The notes: generated from the sequence alone by a model not told the origin. Positions 41,352 through 49,328 are shown, numbered from the stretch's first letter. The stretch: DNA of 64,000 nt from Verrucomicrobiota bacterium (GCA_020630975.1 JAHDID010000005.1:125493-189492); one strand, 5' to 3'. Numbers and translations are program-made.

Positions 41352-41856
41352 GCTCATCGTCATCATGGGGGTATCCGGCTGTGGCAAGTCCACCATCGGG
41401 CAGATGCTCGCCGACCGCCTCGGCGTCACCTACCTAGAGGGCGACGAACTCCACCCCGCCGAAAACGTCGCCAAAATGAGCGCCGGTACACCCCTCACAG
41501 ATGCCGACCGAGCCCCATGGTTCGATGCCATCCTCCGCACAGCCCAGCGAGAGAGTGAAAGCGGAAGTGATGGTGCCACCGATGTCGTGCTCGGCTGCTC
41601 AGCCCTCAAAGCCAGCTACCGCCAGTATCTGCTAAAAGGTTTTCCCGAAAGTCGATTCATCTACCTAAAAGGCGACTTCGAGATCATCCGCGCCCGCATG
41701 GAGCAGCGCCAACACTTCATGCCCCCCGAGCTACTGAGAAGCCAATTTGATACCCTCGAAGAGCCCACCGAGTTAAGTTCAGACCAGTGCCTAAAACTCG
41801 ATATCCAGCTAGCCACCCAATCGATCGTAGATCACTGCCAGCAGTGGCTAAGCTAG
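41344..41856 (+). CDS. gluconokinase (GntK-type)
   Basis: The start ATG at 41344 overlaps the end of the enolase-family gene by 8 bp; a longer upstream frame is not credible. It has the P-loop GVSGCGKST (about 9-17), LEGDELHP near 31 and APWFDAI near 58, all typical of small gluconate kinases, plus ARMEQRQHFMPPELLRSQFD near 118. It phosphorylates gluconate to 6-phosphogluconate. At 170 residues it is the normal size. Context with the enolase-family enzyme points to a sugar-acid pathway. Confidence 0.93.
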   Translation: MARLIVIMGVSGCGKSTIGQMLADRLGVTYLEGDELHPAENVAKMSAGTPLTDADRAPWFDAILRTAQRESESGSDGATDVVLGCSALKASYRQYLLKGFPESRFIYLKGDFEIIRARMEQRQHFMPPELLRSQFDTLEEPTELSSDQCLKLDIQLATQSIVDHCQQWLS

Positions 41857-41873
41857 AGTCACTCAACCTCAGA

Positions 41874-42060
41874 ACCAAAGCATCCCGCACTGGGAGGGGC
41901 TGTTTTAACTGCCCGGCTACCCCGACCACCCTTCGAGCCCAACCTCAGAAACCGTGGATTCGACTTCAGTCGAAATCATCACACCCCGGCCAAAGCATCC
42001 CGCTCAAGGAGGGGCTGTTTTTAACTGCCCGGCTACCTCGGCCAACCTTCGAGCCCCAAC
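41874..42060. repeat. two copies of the AGGGGCTG...CTGCCCGGC palindromic repeat family
   Basis: Copy 1 (about 41874-41940) and copy 2 (about 41989-42060) share CCAAAGCATCCCGC, AGGGGCTGTTTT, AACTGCCCGGCTACC and TTCGAGCCC. Copy 2 begins CAAGGAGGGGCTG as in the element at 12621, and the match to that element continues through CTGCCCGGC and GGCCRA over about 43 bp. Between the copies, TTCGACTTCAGTCGAA (41960-41975) is a small palindrome. It lies directly downstream of gluconokinase and forms the left edge of a repeat-rich accessory island. Confidence 0.85.
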
Positions 42061-42240
42061 TCACACAGAGCAACCACTCTCCTCTCTATTCAATTTACTA
42101 GACGGAGGTATCTAATACGACTACCCACCCAGCTCTTCCTCCATGTTGATACCAGAAATCTCAGGGTCACTCTAAATATATTGCCAGACCTAGGTGCTTA
42201 TGGTCTGTTAGACTTCCTATGCCCAATCAGAATTTTTCCG

Positions 42241-42441
42241 ATGAAACTTTTCGTTACATTCATTATTACGATTGCGAATTCTGCGCTAGCATCGCCAGTT
42301 TGGATTTCCATTTATTCAACTCCTGATTCTACTCAAGATGAGCTTCGGGACCAACTTACCAAGCTACAAAAGGCTGAACAGGATGCAGGAATTAAAGTAT
42401 TGCCCTCCGCTTCGTTGCGTCTATCACCAGCCTTACCTTGA
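42241..42441 (+). CDS. small secreted hypothetical protein
   Basis: The start ATG at 42241 gives a signal peptide (MKLFVTFIITIANSALASPV) followed by a 45-residue helical segment (TQDELRDQLTKLQKAEQDAG). The upstream frame to 42181 is less likely. At 66 residues it could be a complete small protein or a broken remnant of a larger one, since it sits in a decayed-looking, AT-richer island. No family is recognised. Confidence 0.45.
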   Translation: MKLFVTFIITIANSALASPVWISIYSTPDSTQDELRDQLTKLQKAEQDAGIKVLPSASLRLSPALP

Positions 42442-42457
42442 ACCTTAGTCAGAAGAA

Positions 42458-42883
42458 ATGAGCCTCAAGACATTTGAAGAAGAAGACGAAGACGTTTGGG
42501 TTGTGAAATGCTGCCAGCTTCCCGATCCTCGGCCACCGATCCGTATATCTGTGAACAAGGAGGGTTCTCCGCCATCGATTAACGAAATTGCTAAGATCGA
42601 AAAGATCACGGCAGGCATTGAACCGCTGATTCTACGGGCGGCAGAACTGATTCTCGACAGCTACTCTTACGATCACTTTAAGAAACTGGGCATTGATGAG
42701 AGCAAGTTAGTAGAGGAGGTGCCTGCAGCGATCGCGGCCGCTGTAACACTCACTGGGTTATCCTTCTTCGACGTTGAAGGTGGAGGATTTGAGGCGTCGT
42801 TTACTGCGCCATGGGATCCCCATCATTCGTTCGACGTTGAGCACGAAGAGGGCGAGCCAATTTACTGCGCCGTTAACGGCTAA
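42458..42883 (+). CDS. hypothetical protein, possibly DUF6985/immunity-like
   Basis: The 141-residue soluble protein has an acidic start (MSLKTFEEEDEDVWVVKCCQ), a helical middle (ITAGIEPLILRAAELILDSY) and a strand-rich end (GGGFEASFTAPWDPHHSFDV) with a W-D-P-x-H pattern. The ending recalls small DUF6985/DUF2262-type proteins often found near polymorphic toxins, and the unrelated-sequence neighbour at 44068 has a similar D-E-E-H ending. The match is by pattern only. No toxin gene is next to it. Confidence 0.6.
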   Translation: MSLKTFEEEDEDVWVVKCCQLPDPRPPIRISVNKEGSPPSINEIAKIEKITAGIEPLILRAAELILDSYSYDHFKKLGIDESKLVEEVPAAIAAAVTLTGLSFFDVEGGGFEASFTAPWDPHHSFDVEHEEGEPIYCAVNG

Positions 42884-42937
42884 TAATTCGTCTCATACCA
42901 AGTCGTATCCATCAGTTGTATTTCTGCCTTGTCGACG

Positions 42938-42975
42938 ACTGTACCCTATTCAGTCAAAACTGTACCCTATTGAAT
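42938..42975 (-). repeat. two 21-bp iteron-like units (inverse orientation)
   Basis: ACTGTACCCTATT occurs twice with CCCTATT at 42945 and 42966, exactly 21 bp apart. Read on the minus strand the pair matches 20176-20217 at 35 of 39 positions. It lies 55 bp after the stop of the hypothetical gene. Confidence 0.85.
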
Positions 42976-43042
42976 TTGCCCTGGACCCAACTCACCCGCT
43001 CCGCATAAGGCATTGGGGAGATTCTTTCCGGCAGATCAAGCT

Positions 43043-43113
43043 CGGCGCTGTCAAGCCCGTCACCCGCTCCGTGTTGACACCGCCGAGTTTAGGGCCACTC
43101 TACACATGTAATC
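43043..43113. repeat. intergenic element with imperfect inverted repeat
   Basis: CGGCGCTGTCAA (43043-43054) pairs with TTGACACCGCCG (43074-43085) at 11 of 12 positions. GTTGACACC at 43073 is followed 18 nt later by AGGGCCACTCTA; the same two blocks with the same spacing (GTTGATACC, AGGGTCACTCTA) occur at 42145-42174. GTGTTGACA plus GTAATC spaced 35 nt is shared with 43658-43700. These are probably copies of one degenerate element preceding successive small genes. Confidence 0.55.
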
Positions 43114-43162
43114 TGGCTGCGACCCACACGGGCTGACAGGCCTTTCACGTTCTGCTGGAAAA

Positions 43163-43642
43163 ATGAAGCTCTCCGAATCACAGTTCATTCGCGAGCGATG
43201 CCTAAAGATGATTCGTGACTCATCAATGCACGAGGATTCTTGGGAGATGACCCTTTTGGATCGATGTCATTCTCCTATAGCATCAGAAGTGCCGCTAAAC
43301 GAAGGCGAATTCCCCCTCGTCTCGTTCTTTGCAGGCGAAGGAGATTGGACTATTTACACAACGCATCGAATGGTCGGAGAGGTGTCGAGTAATAGAACTG
43401 AGATAGAGCGATCAGATTTTGAATCGACCAATTTCGGAAATTTCAAGCAAGATTTTGACTCTCCTCGGGTGATTAAATCGACCGTACAAATTACGATAGG
43501 TTCACGCCCGTTTCTTTACGAGTCCGGATACGCTTCTATGGCGCCAATTCATTACTTTAAGTTCTGGAGACTGAAGTGGCCCGTTTGGAAGGAGACATAC
43601 CGTATCCAATCCGAAAAAGCAGAACAAATCGGCGCTGGCTAA
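43163..43642 (+). CDS. hypothetical protein in accessory island
   Basis: The 159-residue soluble protein has no signal peptide or membrane span. A helical start (MKLSESQFIRERCLKMIRDS) precedes a mixed alpha/beta body (GEFPLVSFFAGEGDWTIYTT, then IGSRPFLYESGYASMAPIHY). The composition is richer in AT codons than the core genes. No family is recognised. Its start is preceded by the intergenic element at 43043-43113. Like its neighbours it could be an immunity or defence-associated orphan, but nothing in the sequence proves that. Confidence 0.6.
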   Translation: MKLSESQFIRERCLKMIRDSSMHEDSWEMTLLDRCHSPIASEVPLNEGEFPLVSFFAGEGDWTIYTTHRMVGEVSSNRTEIERSDFESTNFGNFKQDFDSPRVIKSTVQITIGSRPFLYESGYASMAPIHYFKFWRLKWPVWKETYRIQSEKAEQIGAG

Positions 43643-44067
43643 GCGCTATCCCGTCGTGTGTTGACAGCGTCAGGATAGCTACTACCATTACTCTGTAATC
43701 GAGGTGGCGCTACCGGATACCGCTAGCTGGCCTCAAACGGTATGCCCATATAATGCACGGCTAGTTTCCTATAGGCTTCGCAACAAATCTATATCTATCC
43801 TGAGGAGTAGAGAGCGCTTCCGACTAGTCCACAGAGCATCGTACCCTATCTGATTTCGATCGTACCCTATTCGATTTTGATCGCACCCTATTGGATTGGG
43901 CTTTGCCCGCAGGCTTTGTGGCCTTCCGGCATGCTGTCCGTTTAGATTTCTGCTCGGCATACCACCACGCATCAGCCAACGAGGGTCTGTCTGAGTCGGC
44001 TAAGGCCGACACTAGACAGGCCCTCGCGGCTGTGCTAGGTACGTTCGCCCAAAAAGTTCTCTCACCT
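43643..44067. other. 425-bp intergenic region with iterons and possible gene remnant
   Basis: It contains an element with GTTGACAGC at 43660 and GTAATC at 43695, the three-unit iteron array at 43838-43896, and 43897-44067, where the frame of the next gene stays open. That open part (SESAKADTRQALAAVLGTFA) has no family features and may be remnant DNA. GCTATCC and GGATAGC around 43645-43679 can pair. Confidence 0.5.
43838..43896 (-). repeat. three 21-bp iteron-like units
   Basis: CCCTAT occurs at 43844, 43865 and 43886, exactly 21 bp apart, each inside GATCGTACCCTATT-like sequence (the third has CACCC). Read on the minus strand the units are AATAGGGTACGATCGAAAT-like. They share the AATAGGGTAC core with the two other arrays in this window. 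Confidence 0.87.
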
Positions 44068-44559
44068 ATGAATATCGATCATCAGTATATAACTATTACC
44101 GACCCCGAAGACCACAAATGGTATGCAGAAGACTCTCGGGGTTTTAACGCGTGGGGTATCACAGAAGATTTTGAATTTTTCTTCGTAATGGACGATGAAG
44201 AGGAAGTCGAAAACGAAAGCCCTATACTTCCCGCACAAATGGCAGCATACGATTTCCATTTCGAAAATCAGGATAGAATCAAAGGTATTATCCTTGATAA
44301 ATTCATTGAGGAGTATGAGGACCTGATCGATTTTGAGGGAGGCAATAGGGAGGAACTACCTGACAGCATTTCAACTAGAGAAGAGATGGCAAAGCTTCTA
44401 GACTTTTCTTGCATATGGGTTAAGAAGGCTAAAGGCGATTCGGGGCACAACCTAGTTGGTTACTCTTTTGAGTCACCAATCGATGAGGAGCATGGACATG
44501 GTTTGACTCTCGACGGCGACAAGATCGTTTCATTTGGTCACGAAGAGGAAGCTTGGTAG
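44068..44559 (+). CDS. hypothetical protein with DUF6985-like ending
   Basis: The ATG at 44068 (MNIDHQYITITDPEDHKWYA) is preferred over the longer open frame from 43891, because the upstream part overlaps repeat DNA. The 163-residue protein is acidic, with a helical centre (QDRIKGIILDKFIEEYEDLI) and the ending SPIDEEHGHGLTLDGDKIVS, the D-E-E-H-G pattern of DUF6985-type proteins. Such proteins are frequent in toxin-immunity loci. No toxin partner is visible here. Confidence 0.62.
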   Translation: MNIDHQYITITDPEDHKWYAEDSRGFNAWGITEDFEFFFVMDDEEEVENESPILPAQMAAYDFHFENQDRIKGIILDKFIEEYEDLIDFEGGNREELPDSISTREEMAKLLDFSCIWVKKAKGDSGHNLVGYSFESPIDEEHGHGLTLDGDKIVSFGHEEEAW

Positions 44560-44566
44560 CCTGAAT

Positions 44567-44710
44567 AACGAGATATGGTGTCAGGGAACGAGATATGGTG
44601 TAACGAGATATGGTGTAACGAGATATGGTGTCAGGTGAATTGAAGGGAAAATATCAACATTTCTCGAGATATGGTGTCAGGTGAATTGAAGGGAAAATAT
44701 CAACATTTCT
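44567..44710 (+). repeat. tandem AACGAGATATGGTGT repeats with perfect 46-bp duplication
   Basis: AACGAGATATGGTGT occurs at 44567, 44587, 44602 and 44617, and CGAGATATGGTGT again at 44665. The 46-bp unit 44619-44664 is repeated without change at 44665-44710 (CAGGTGAATTGAAGG and AAATATCAACATTTCT are its inner parts). It lies 180 bp from the 3' end of the Y1 transposase gene. The rest of the gap to 44886 shows nothing recognisable. Confidence 0.92.
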
Positions 44711-44886
44711 TAATGGGATCTAAAATATCTCCTATTTGAGCAAGGCTTATCCTCAACTAGGGATGTCTGCAGTAGGCAGGAGCGAGTATGAATCAATCTC
44801 AGTGATTATCCCTAGGCCTCTGTAATCCTAGTTAGCCTGCTCCGTGCACGAACAGGGCGCTGTCAGGTAGGCTGGATTTTCTATCC

Positions 44887-45948
44887 TCAGCCTGCTCTGC
44901 CGAGCGCGTTGAGTCGTAGATCTCTGAGAGTCACCATACCATCCCAGTCTGCTCCACGCATTGGGCGGGCACCGGTCTTTCTTACTGACGAGGGAGACGT
45001 TAACTTGCTCCGATGCGTCTGGAATGTCGATTCTACAAATCTAGCTGAACCAATGACCGCTCCGTCGGTGAAATACCGCACACGGTGCAACAGCACTTCA
45101 CCCTTAGACAGTTTGCCGTTGCGACTGATTTCTTCATCCACTTGCTCGGCGGTAAAGCCTAAGCGGCCCTTCATACCGCTATTGGGATCTTCCAGCAGCT
45201 CGATTCCTTTCTCGTAGAGCAGTTGCCGATAGGCAGAGCTAATTGATCTCCAGCTGGGCGATGAAGTCGGCCTACCACCTCGGTGAGAATAGAGGCTAGC
45301 TAGACCCTTTTGAGCTAATTTGTTTCCGCCCAGTGCTGCCGCGTAGCCGCACCAGCGATAATCCTCTGGCTTATCGACGATACCGGCCCGTATAGGATTA
45401 AGGTCGATGTAGGCAGATAACTCAGAGAGAGCTTTTAGTGTGTTCTCCACAACTGGGCTTTTGAAGCGTCCATCCCAGAGCACACCCTTACGTTTGTGCT
45501 CTTTATTGATGTAGTCGCCGATCCTTTTCTGAACCTCTTGCATGAAGTTAGACAAACTGCCCCGACGATGTTCATACCGATCGATGACCTGTTGAGTGTG
45601 CCAAGTATCACCAGTTTTCTTATCGACCTTTTCGGCACGAGCGAACTCGTCTTTCAGATCCCGCAGATAGTCATCACGATACAGGGCGGAAGAGATCTTC
45701 ATCAATTTCTCTTTGTTCAAAGGCTCCCGAGATGTCTCGCTGACGATGCTCACCAATAAGTGAATATGGTTCGACATGACGCAAAAATTAATCAGTTGGA
45801 CACCATAAAGCGCACTAGCAGCGCGGATGATCTTTACGATCCGGTCACGACGTTCCGGGGTGTCGAAGTACCACTTCTTATCGATAGTTCTGGCAATACA
45901 ATGGTACGCGCAAGCATCGGGTTCCAAGATAAGTCGCGGTAATCTCAT
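44887..45948 (-). CDS. REP-associated Y1 (RAYT/IS200-like) transposase
   Basis: A Y1 HUH single-strand transposase of the REP-associated type. The start at 45948 (MRLPRLILEPDACAYHCIAR) is preferred; the frame also opens at 45987. The HUH motif is MSNHIHLLVSIV near 56, and the conserved catalytic-Tyr region is LSELSAYIDLNPIRAGIVD near 190, giving the single Tyr nucleophile. DYRWCGYAAALGG is also typical. A C-terminal extension (about 230-353) carries a helical domain with a charged tail. Such proteins mobilise or maintain short palindromic repeats. No IS200 terminal ends or TnpB were seen, so it is domesticated or RAYT-like rather than a standard IS. Confidence 0.88.
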   Translation of the reverse strand: MRLPRLILEPDACAYHCIARTIDKKWYFDTPERRDRIVKIIRAASALYGVQLINFCVMSNHIHLLVSIVSETSREPLNKEKLMKISSALYRDDYLRDLKDEFARAEKVDKKTGDTWHTQQVIDRYEHRRGSLSNFMQEVQKRIGDYINKEHKRKGVLWDGRFKSPVVENTLKALSELSAYIDLNPIRAGIVDKPEDYRWCGYAAALGGNKLAQKGLASLYSHRGGRPTSSPSWRSISSAYRQLLYEKGIELLEDPNSGMKGRLGFTAEQVDEEISRNGKLSKGEVLLHRVRYFTDGAVIGSARFVESTFQTHRSKLTSPSSVRKTGARPMRGADWDGMVTLRDLRLNALGRAG

Positions 45949-46479
45949 GTGTACGTCCACCAGAATGTGATCTGAAATTTTGAACACATCAATATTATTT
46001 GTTCAAAAAAGCACTTTTTAAGGAGATTGTTAAGAAAAGCTGATATCTTTCTCGAAATTCGCCTGTCACCCTGTGCCTTTTGTCACCCTGTGCCTTTTTG
46101 ATGCCTTTTCTCCTTAATCTGCCTGTCACCGTGATGTGACCCTGTGATGCGGTCACCCTTTGATGCGTGTGCATCAGTGATCGGCGAGCCGTAGTAGGTG
46201 GATAAACTTGTAGCGCTGGTCGACGATCAGACGTCCGTGGCTTTGTTCTGTGCGTGCAGGTAGTGGAGACCAGATAAGAGGTGGTTGGTATCTTCGTATC
46301 CTGCGGGAGTGTTGCTGGGGTAGTCTTTAGGATGGGATGAAAGAACGTTTGGAGCTGGCGGAGAGATTGAAAGGTGAAGCAGAAAATGCAAAGCGCTCTA
46401 AAATATTTATAATTGCAATATTTTCCATAACAAGTTAAGTTTGAGTCCCTTTTTTTCACTTAAACTAAAACTAGAAAAC
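45949..46479. other. 531-bp region with short repeats, upstream of the transposase and pseudopilin genes
   Basis: TGTCACCCTGTGCCTTT is present twice in exact tandem (46064-46080, 46081-46097), with related GTCACC and ACCCTGTGATGC pieces to about 46165. 46180-46400 contains frames such as GRLIVDQRYKFIHLLRLADH on the minus strand that look like decayed coding DNA but do not form a gene. The last 70 bp are AT-rich and include ATATTTTCCATAA at 46418-46430, likely the promoter of the pseudopilin gene. No complete gene is supported. Confidence 0.6.
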
Positions 46480-49251
46480 ATGAAATCGATTCGCTTGGGG
46501 GGCTATAAGGCCTTCTCAATGGTGGAGATCGTGACGATTGTCGCGATCATAATGATAATCGCGGCCATTTGTGTCGTGTTACTTGGGAACTTTCGACAAT
46601 CGACCGAGAGAGCAAAACTGGAGAATGAGGTGAAGATCCTCAATTCAGCAGTTGGCACGTTCAGGTCTGTGGGAGGTGATTTGAGTGGTGTCACAGATCC
46701 TGTGGATGTGATCGACCAACTCAAGGCCATGCGGATGGATAATCCTGCTTTAAAGGACCTGTCGATCACCATTGGTTCCAATGGAATTATCGATGCGCGA
46801 ATCGAGTGTGAGGTGCAGACGGCAGCGGAAGCGGCTACTGATCAGCCTCGTATCCTGTGGGACACTGCTAATCAGCAGTTTATCCTTGAGACTTCGGGTC
46901 CTGTGGGTATTTGCCGTATCAATTTAGGGAAGCCAACTTCCATTGCAAATCTTGCTACGATCAAGATCGATAACAGTGCGGGGAAAAATGGCTTCTTTCG
47001 TGACGATGAAGACTATTTTGCTAGTGCGGCTCCTCCAGTAGCGGCTCCGCCGACCGGCCCTGCTCCAGCAGGTGGCCAGCTCGAACCTGCAGGACCGGGT
47101 ACTCCAACTATCACTAATACACCACCGACTGTGCCGACTGTGTACTGTTATCCTAAGTTTATCCTTGTGAAGGATAGTTCGGCATTTCAGCCAACTGGGG
47201 GAGCTTGTGTGAATGCTCTAGAAGACGCCAAAGACGCAGATAATGACCCAATAACGATGGGTAAGGTGACCTTGACTAATAATCCTTTTCCCATGGAGAT
47301 CACTTCCGATGCCGGAGGGATGTTGTGCGTGAAGGCGATCTACCCAATGACTGGCACTCCGAACCAACCCGCCTCGGAGTGGGTGGATTTTTTCGCGAAT
47401 CCAGAGAACTACACCAATCAGGAGTGCACAGGCACCATTGTGGTCACTGCAGGTCCTCATACGGTGGAGTGTGATCTGGTGATCAAGCCGACAATCGATG
47501 TCGTTGATAATCCAGATAATACGCCTCCTGTCTGTATCCCACCTGCGCCTCCAGAGACAAAATTTGTCAGTAAGTGTATCGGTGATTATGCCGTGCCTCG
47601 TGATAGTGATCCCAAGTGTGTGAATGTACTCGACTACACGACTGATGCCGATGGTGACCAGTTGAAAGTCGTAGGTGCTCAGCTGCTTACGACTCAGTAT
47701 CCTCTGGATATCACATTTAAAGAAAACGGTGAGGTCTGTCTGGTGCCTATTCCTACAGATGGTAAGTCATTCCCTGTAGGTGAGCTGTCTGTGATCGTGG
47801 CGATGGTATCGATCTCTGATGGAGTGAACACGATTATTGGTGAGTTCGCTTGGAATTGTATGCCGGTTTGTGCAAATGATCCGCCGGATTGTAATAAAGA
47901 AGAGGTATTCATCACGATGCGTCTCGATCAAGGGCCTGCGGAGTTTTATCCTGTAGGTGATGCGTGTGTCAATGTGCTGGAGAATGCGTTTGATCCCGAT
48001 GGGGATGAAGTCACGCTGGAGTCAGCTACTCTGGCTGATAGTTCCTTGCCTCTTGAGATCTCGTTTGAAAGTAATGGCAGGATTTGTGTGAAATCTAAGT
48101 TTCCTAGAGACGGTGGTGTCAGGCCTACCGGTAGGTGGTTGGACTTCTTCAATAATCCGCCAACGGGCTTATTCACTGCCACGGTACAGACTGTATTGTC
48201 AGATGGTACAGATACTCGCCCGTGCTCTCTCACGATCAAAGGTAATGTCGATATGATCCCAGGGAATCCTATTGATCCCTCTAATCCGGCAGACCCTTCA
48301 AACCCAAGTGATCCCAGCGATCCTGGCTCACCGACTGACCCCACGATGAACCATGAACCCGAGTGTGTCCCACACGACATCAAGAAGATGTATAAAATGA
48401 AGGTTTATTGGAAGACTTTCATGATTAAGGATGTGGCAGCTTTCAATCTGCTGCAGGGCGTCAATGATAAGGATGGAGATCCACTACAGCTCGTGTCGGT
48501 GAGGAGGCTGACTAACAAGTATCCTTATACGATATCTTTTACACCTGATGGTATGGTTTGGTTTAAGGATATCTACACCGTCAGAGGAGGGAATGTAAGT
48601 GGACAGTGGGTGAAGTTTTTTGGTAGAGATCTCTACCCTGATCCTCCTCAGGAGCAGATGATGCCTAGATTCCACCATGTATTGAATCTGCTAGCCAACC
48701 TAGGACCTGACGAGTTTGAGTATACGGTCACTGATGGCAAGGATAGTTCGACTTGTCGATTCACGATGACTCCGAGAGTCAATGCGGATACGTCGCCGCT
48801 GGCGATAGATCTCGATGGCGACGGTCAGATTGGTCTGACTGATCGTGCTGTGCGTTTCGATATCGATGGAGATGGTGAGAAGGAGCTATTGTCGGAGTGG
48901 TTCGGCAGCGAAGATGGGATTTTGATCCGAAAGCCAGCTGGGGACGAGCCGTTGAGTGGTGAGCATCTTTTTGGTGATCAGGGTATGATGTATAGCGACG
49001 GCTTCGTGAAGCTAGCCCGCCGCGATACAGATGCTGATGGTCAGATCTCTGGAGACGAACTTGATGGTTTAGCGATCTGGCAGGATCGCAATAGCGATGC
49101 TGAGTTAACTCCTGATGAGATCATCAGCCTAGAAGCGGCAGACATCACCAAGCTGAGCACGGATCATGTTGATTTCGTCAGTCGAGCTTGGCGGAGTGAT
49201 GGCAGCAGCGTCCACTTCGAAGATATCTGGTTGCCTATGCTGGTAAACTAG
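46480..49251 (+). CDS. pseudopilin-headed multidomain surface protein
   Basis: The ATG at 46480 gives a type IV pilin-like N-terminus: a short basic leader (MKSIRLGGYKA), then FSMVEIVTIVAIIMIIAAIC with Glu at +5. The residue before the cleavage point is Ala rather than the usual Gly. An assembly-helix region follows (TERAKLENEVKILNSAVGTF). Four similar beta domains with a D-x-D-x-D-type turn come next: CVNALEDAKDADNDP, CVNVLDYTTDADGDQ, CVNVLENAFDPDGDE and FNLLQGVNDKDGDP. A Pro/Asp/Ser linker (IDPSNPADPSNPSDPSDPGS) and C-terminal calcium-loop motifs (DLDGDGQIGLTDRA, DTDADGQISGDELD) complete the 923-residue protein. It probably projects from the cell surface as an adhesin or a filament-tip protein. 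A terminator follows. Confidence 0.88.
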   Translation: MKSIRLGGYKAFSMVEIVTIVAIIMIIAAICVVLLGNFRQSTERAKLENEVKILNSAVGTFRSVGGDLSGVTDPVDVIDQLKAMRMDNPALKDLSITIGSNGIIDARIECEVQTAAEAATDQPRILWDTANQQFILETSGPVGICRINLGKPTSIANLATIKIDNSAGKNGFFRDDEDYFASAAPPVAAPPTGPAPAGGQLEPAGPGTPTITNTPPTVPTVYCYPKFILVKDSSAFQPTGGACVNALEDAKDADNDPITMGKVTLTNNPFPMEITSDAGGMLCVKAIYPMTGTPNQPASEWVDFFANPENYTNQECTGTIVVTAGPHTVECDLVIKPTIDVVDNPDNTPPVCIPPAPPETKFVSKCIGDYAVPRDSDPKCVNVLDYTTDADGDQLKVVGAQLLTTQYPLDITFKENGEVCLVPIPTDGKSFPVGELSVIVAMVSISDGVNTIIGEFAWNCMPVCANDPPDCNKEEVFITMRLDQGPAEFYPVGDACVNVLENAFDPDGDEVTLESATLADSSLPLEISFESNGRICVKSKFPRDGGVRPTGRWLDFFNNPPTGLFTATVQTVLSDGTDTRPCSLTIKGNVDMIPGNPIDPSNPADPSNPSDPSDPGSPTDPTMNHEPECVPHDIKKMYKMKVYWKTFMIKDVAAFNLLQGVNDKDGDPLQLVSVRRLTNKYPYTISFTPDGMVWFKDIYTVRGGNVSGQWVKFFGRDLYPDPPQEQMMPRFHHVLNLLANLGPDEFEYTVTDGKDSSTCRFTMTPRVNADTSPLAIDLDGDGQIGLTDRAVRFDIDGDGEKELLSEWFGSEDGILIRKPAGDEPLSGEHLFGDQGMMYSDGFVKLARRDTDADGQISGDELDGLAIWQDRNSDAELTPDEIISLEAADITKLSTDHVDFVSRAWRSDGSSVHFEDIWLPMLVN

Positions 49252-49290
49252 GGTTTACGGATCTATTTTCTATAAGTTTTCCGATTTTGG

Positions 49291-49328
49291 ACACCGAGGG
49301 AGCTTTGCCTCTCTCGGTGTTTTTTTTC
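49291..49328 (+). terminator. rho-independent terminator after the pseudopilin-like gene
   Basis: ACACCGAGGGAG pairs with CTCTCTCGGTGT (49291-49320, one bulge) around a TTTGC-type loop, followed by TTTTTTTT at 49320-49327. It is 40 bp after the stop. Confidence 0.9.

Noticed and set aside
42884-44067. Integron attC sites between the small orphan genes
   Set aside because: The intergenic elements have GTTGACA/GTTGATA, not the GTTRRRY core needed for attC, and no integrase gene is visible.
44567-44710. CRISPR array
   Set aside because: The repeats are directly contiguous or share identical inserts; there are no unique spacers of regular length and no cas genes.
46180-46400. Sulfatase or other gene remnant on the minus strand
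   Set aside because: One frame contains a suggestive RYKFIH stretch, but there is too little similarity to name a family.
45995-46459. 154-residue frame on the minus strand upstream of the transposase
   Set aside because: It spans the short tandem repeats and has a biased composition; no family pattern. At most it covers decayed coding DNA.
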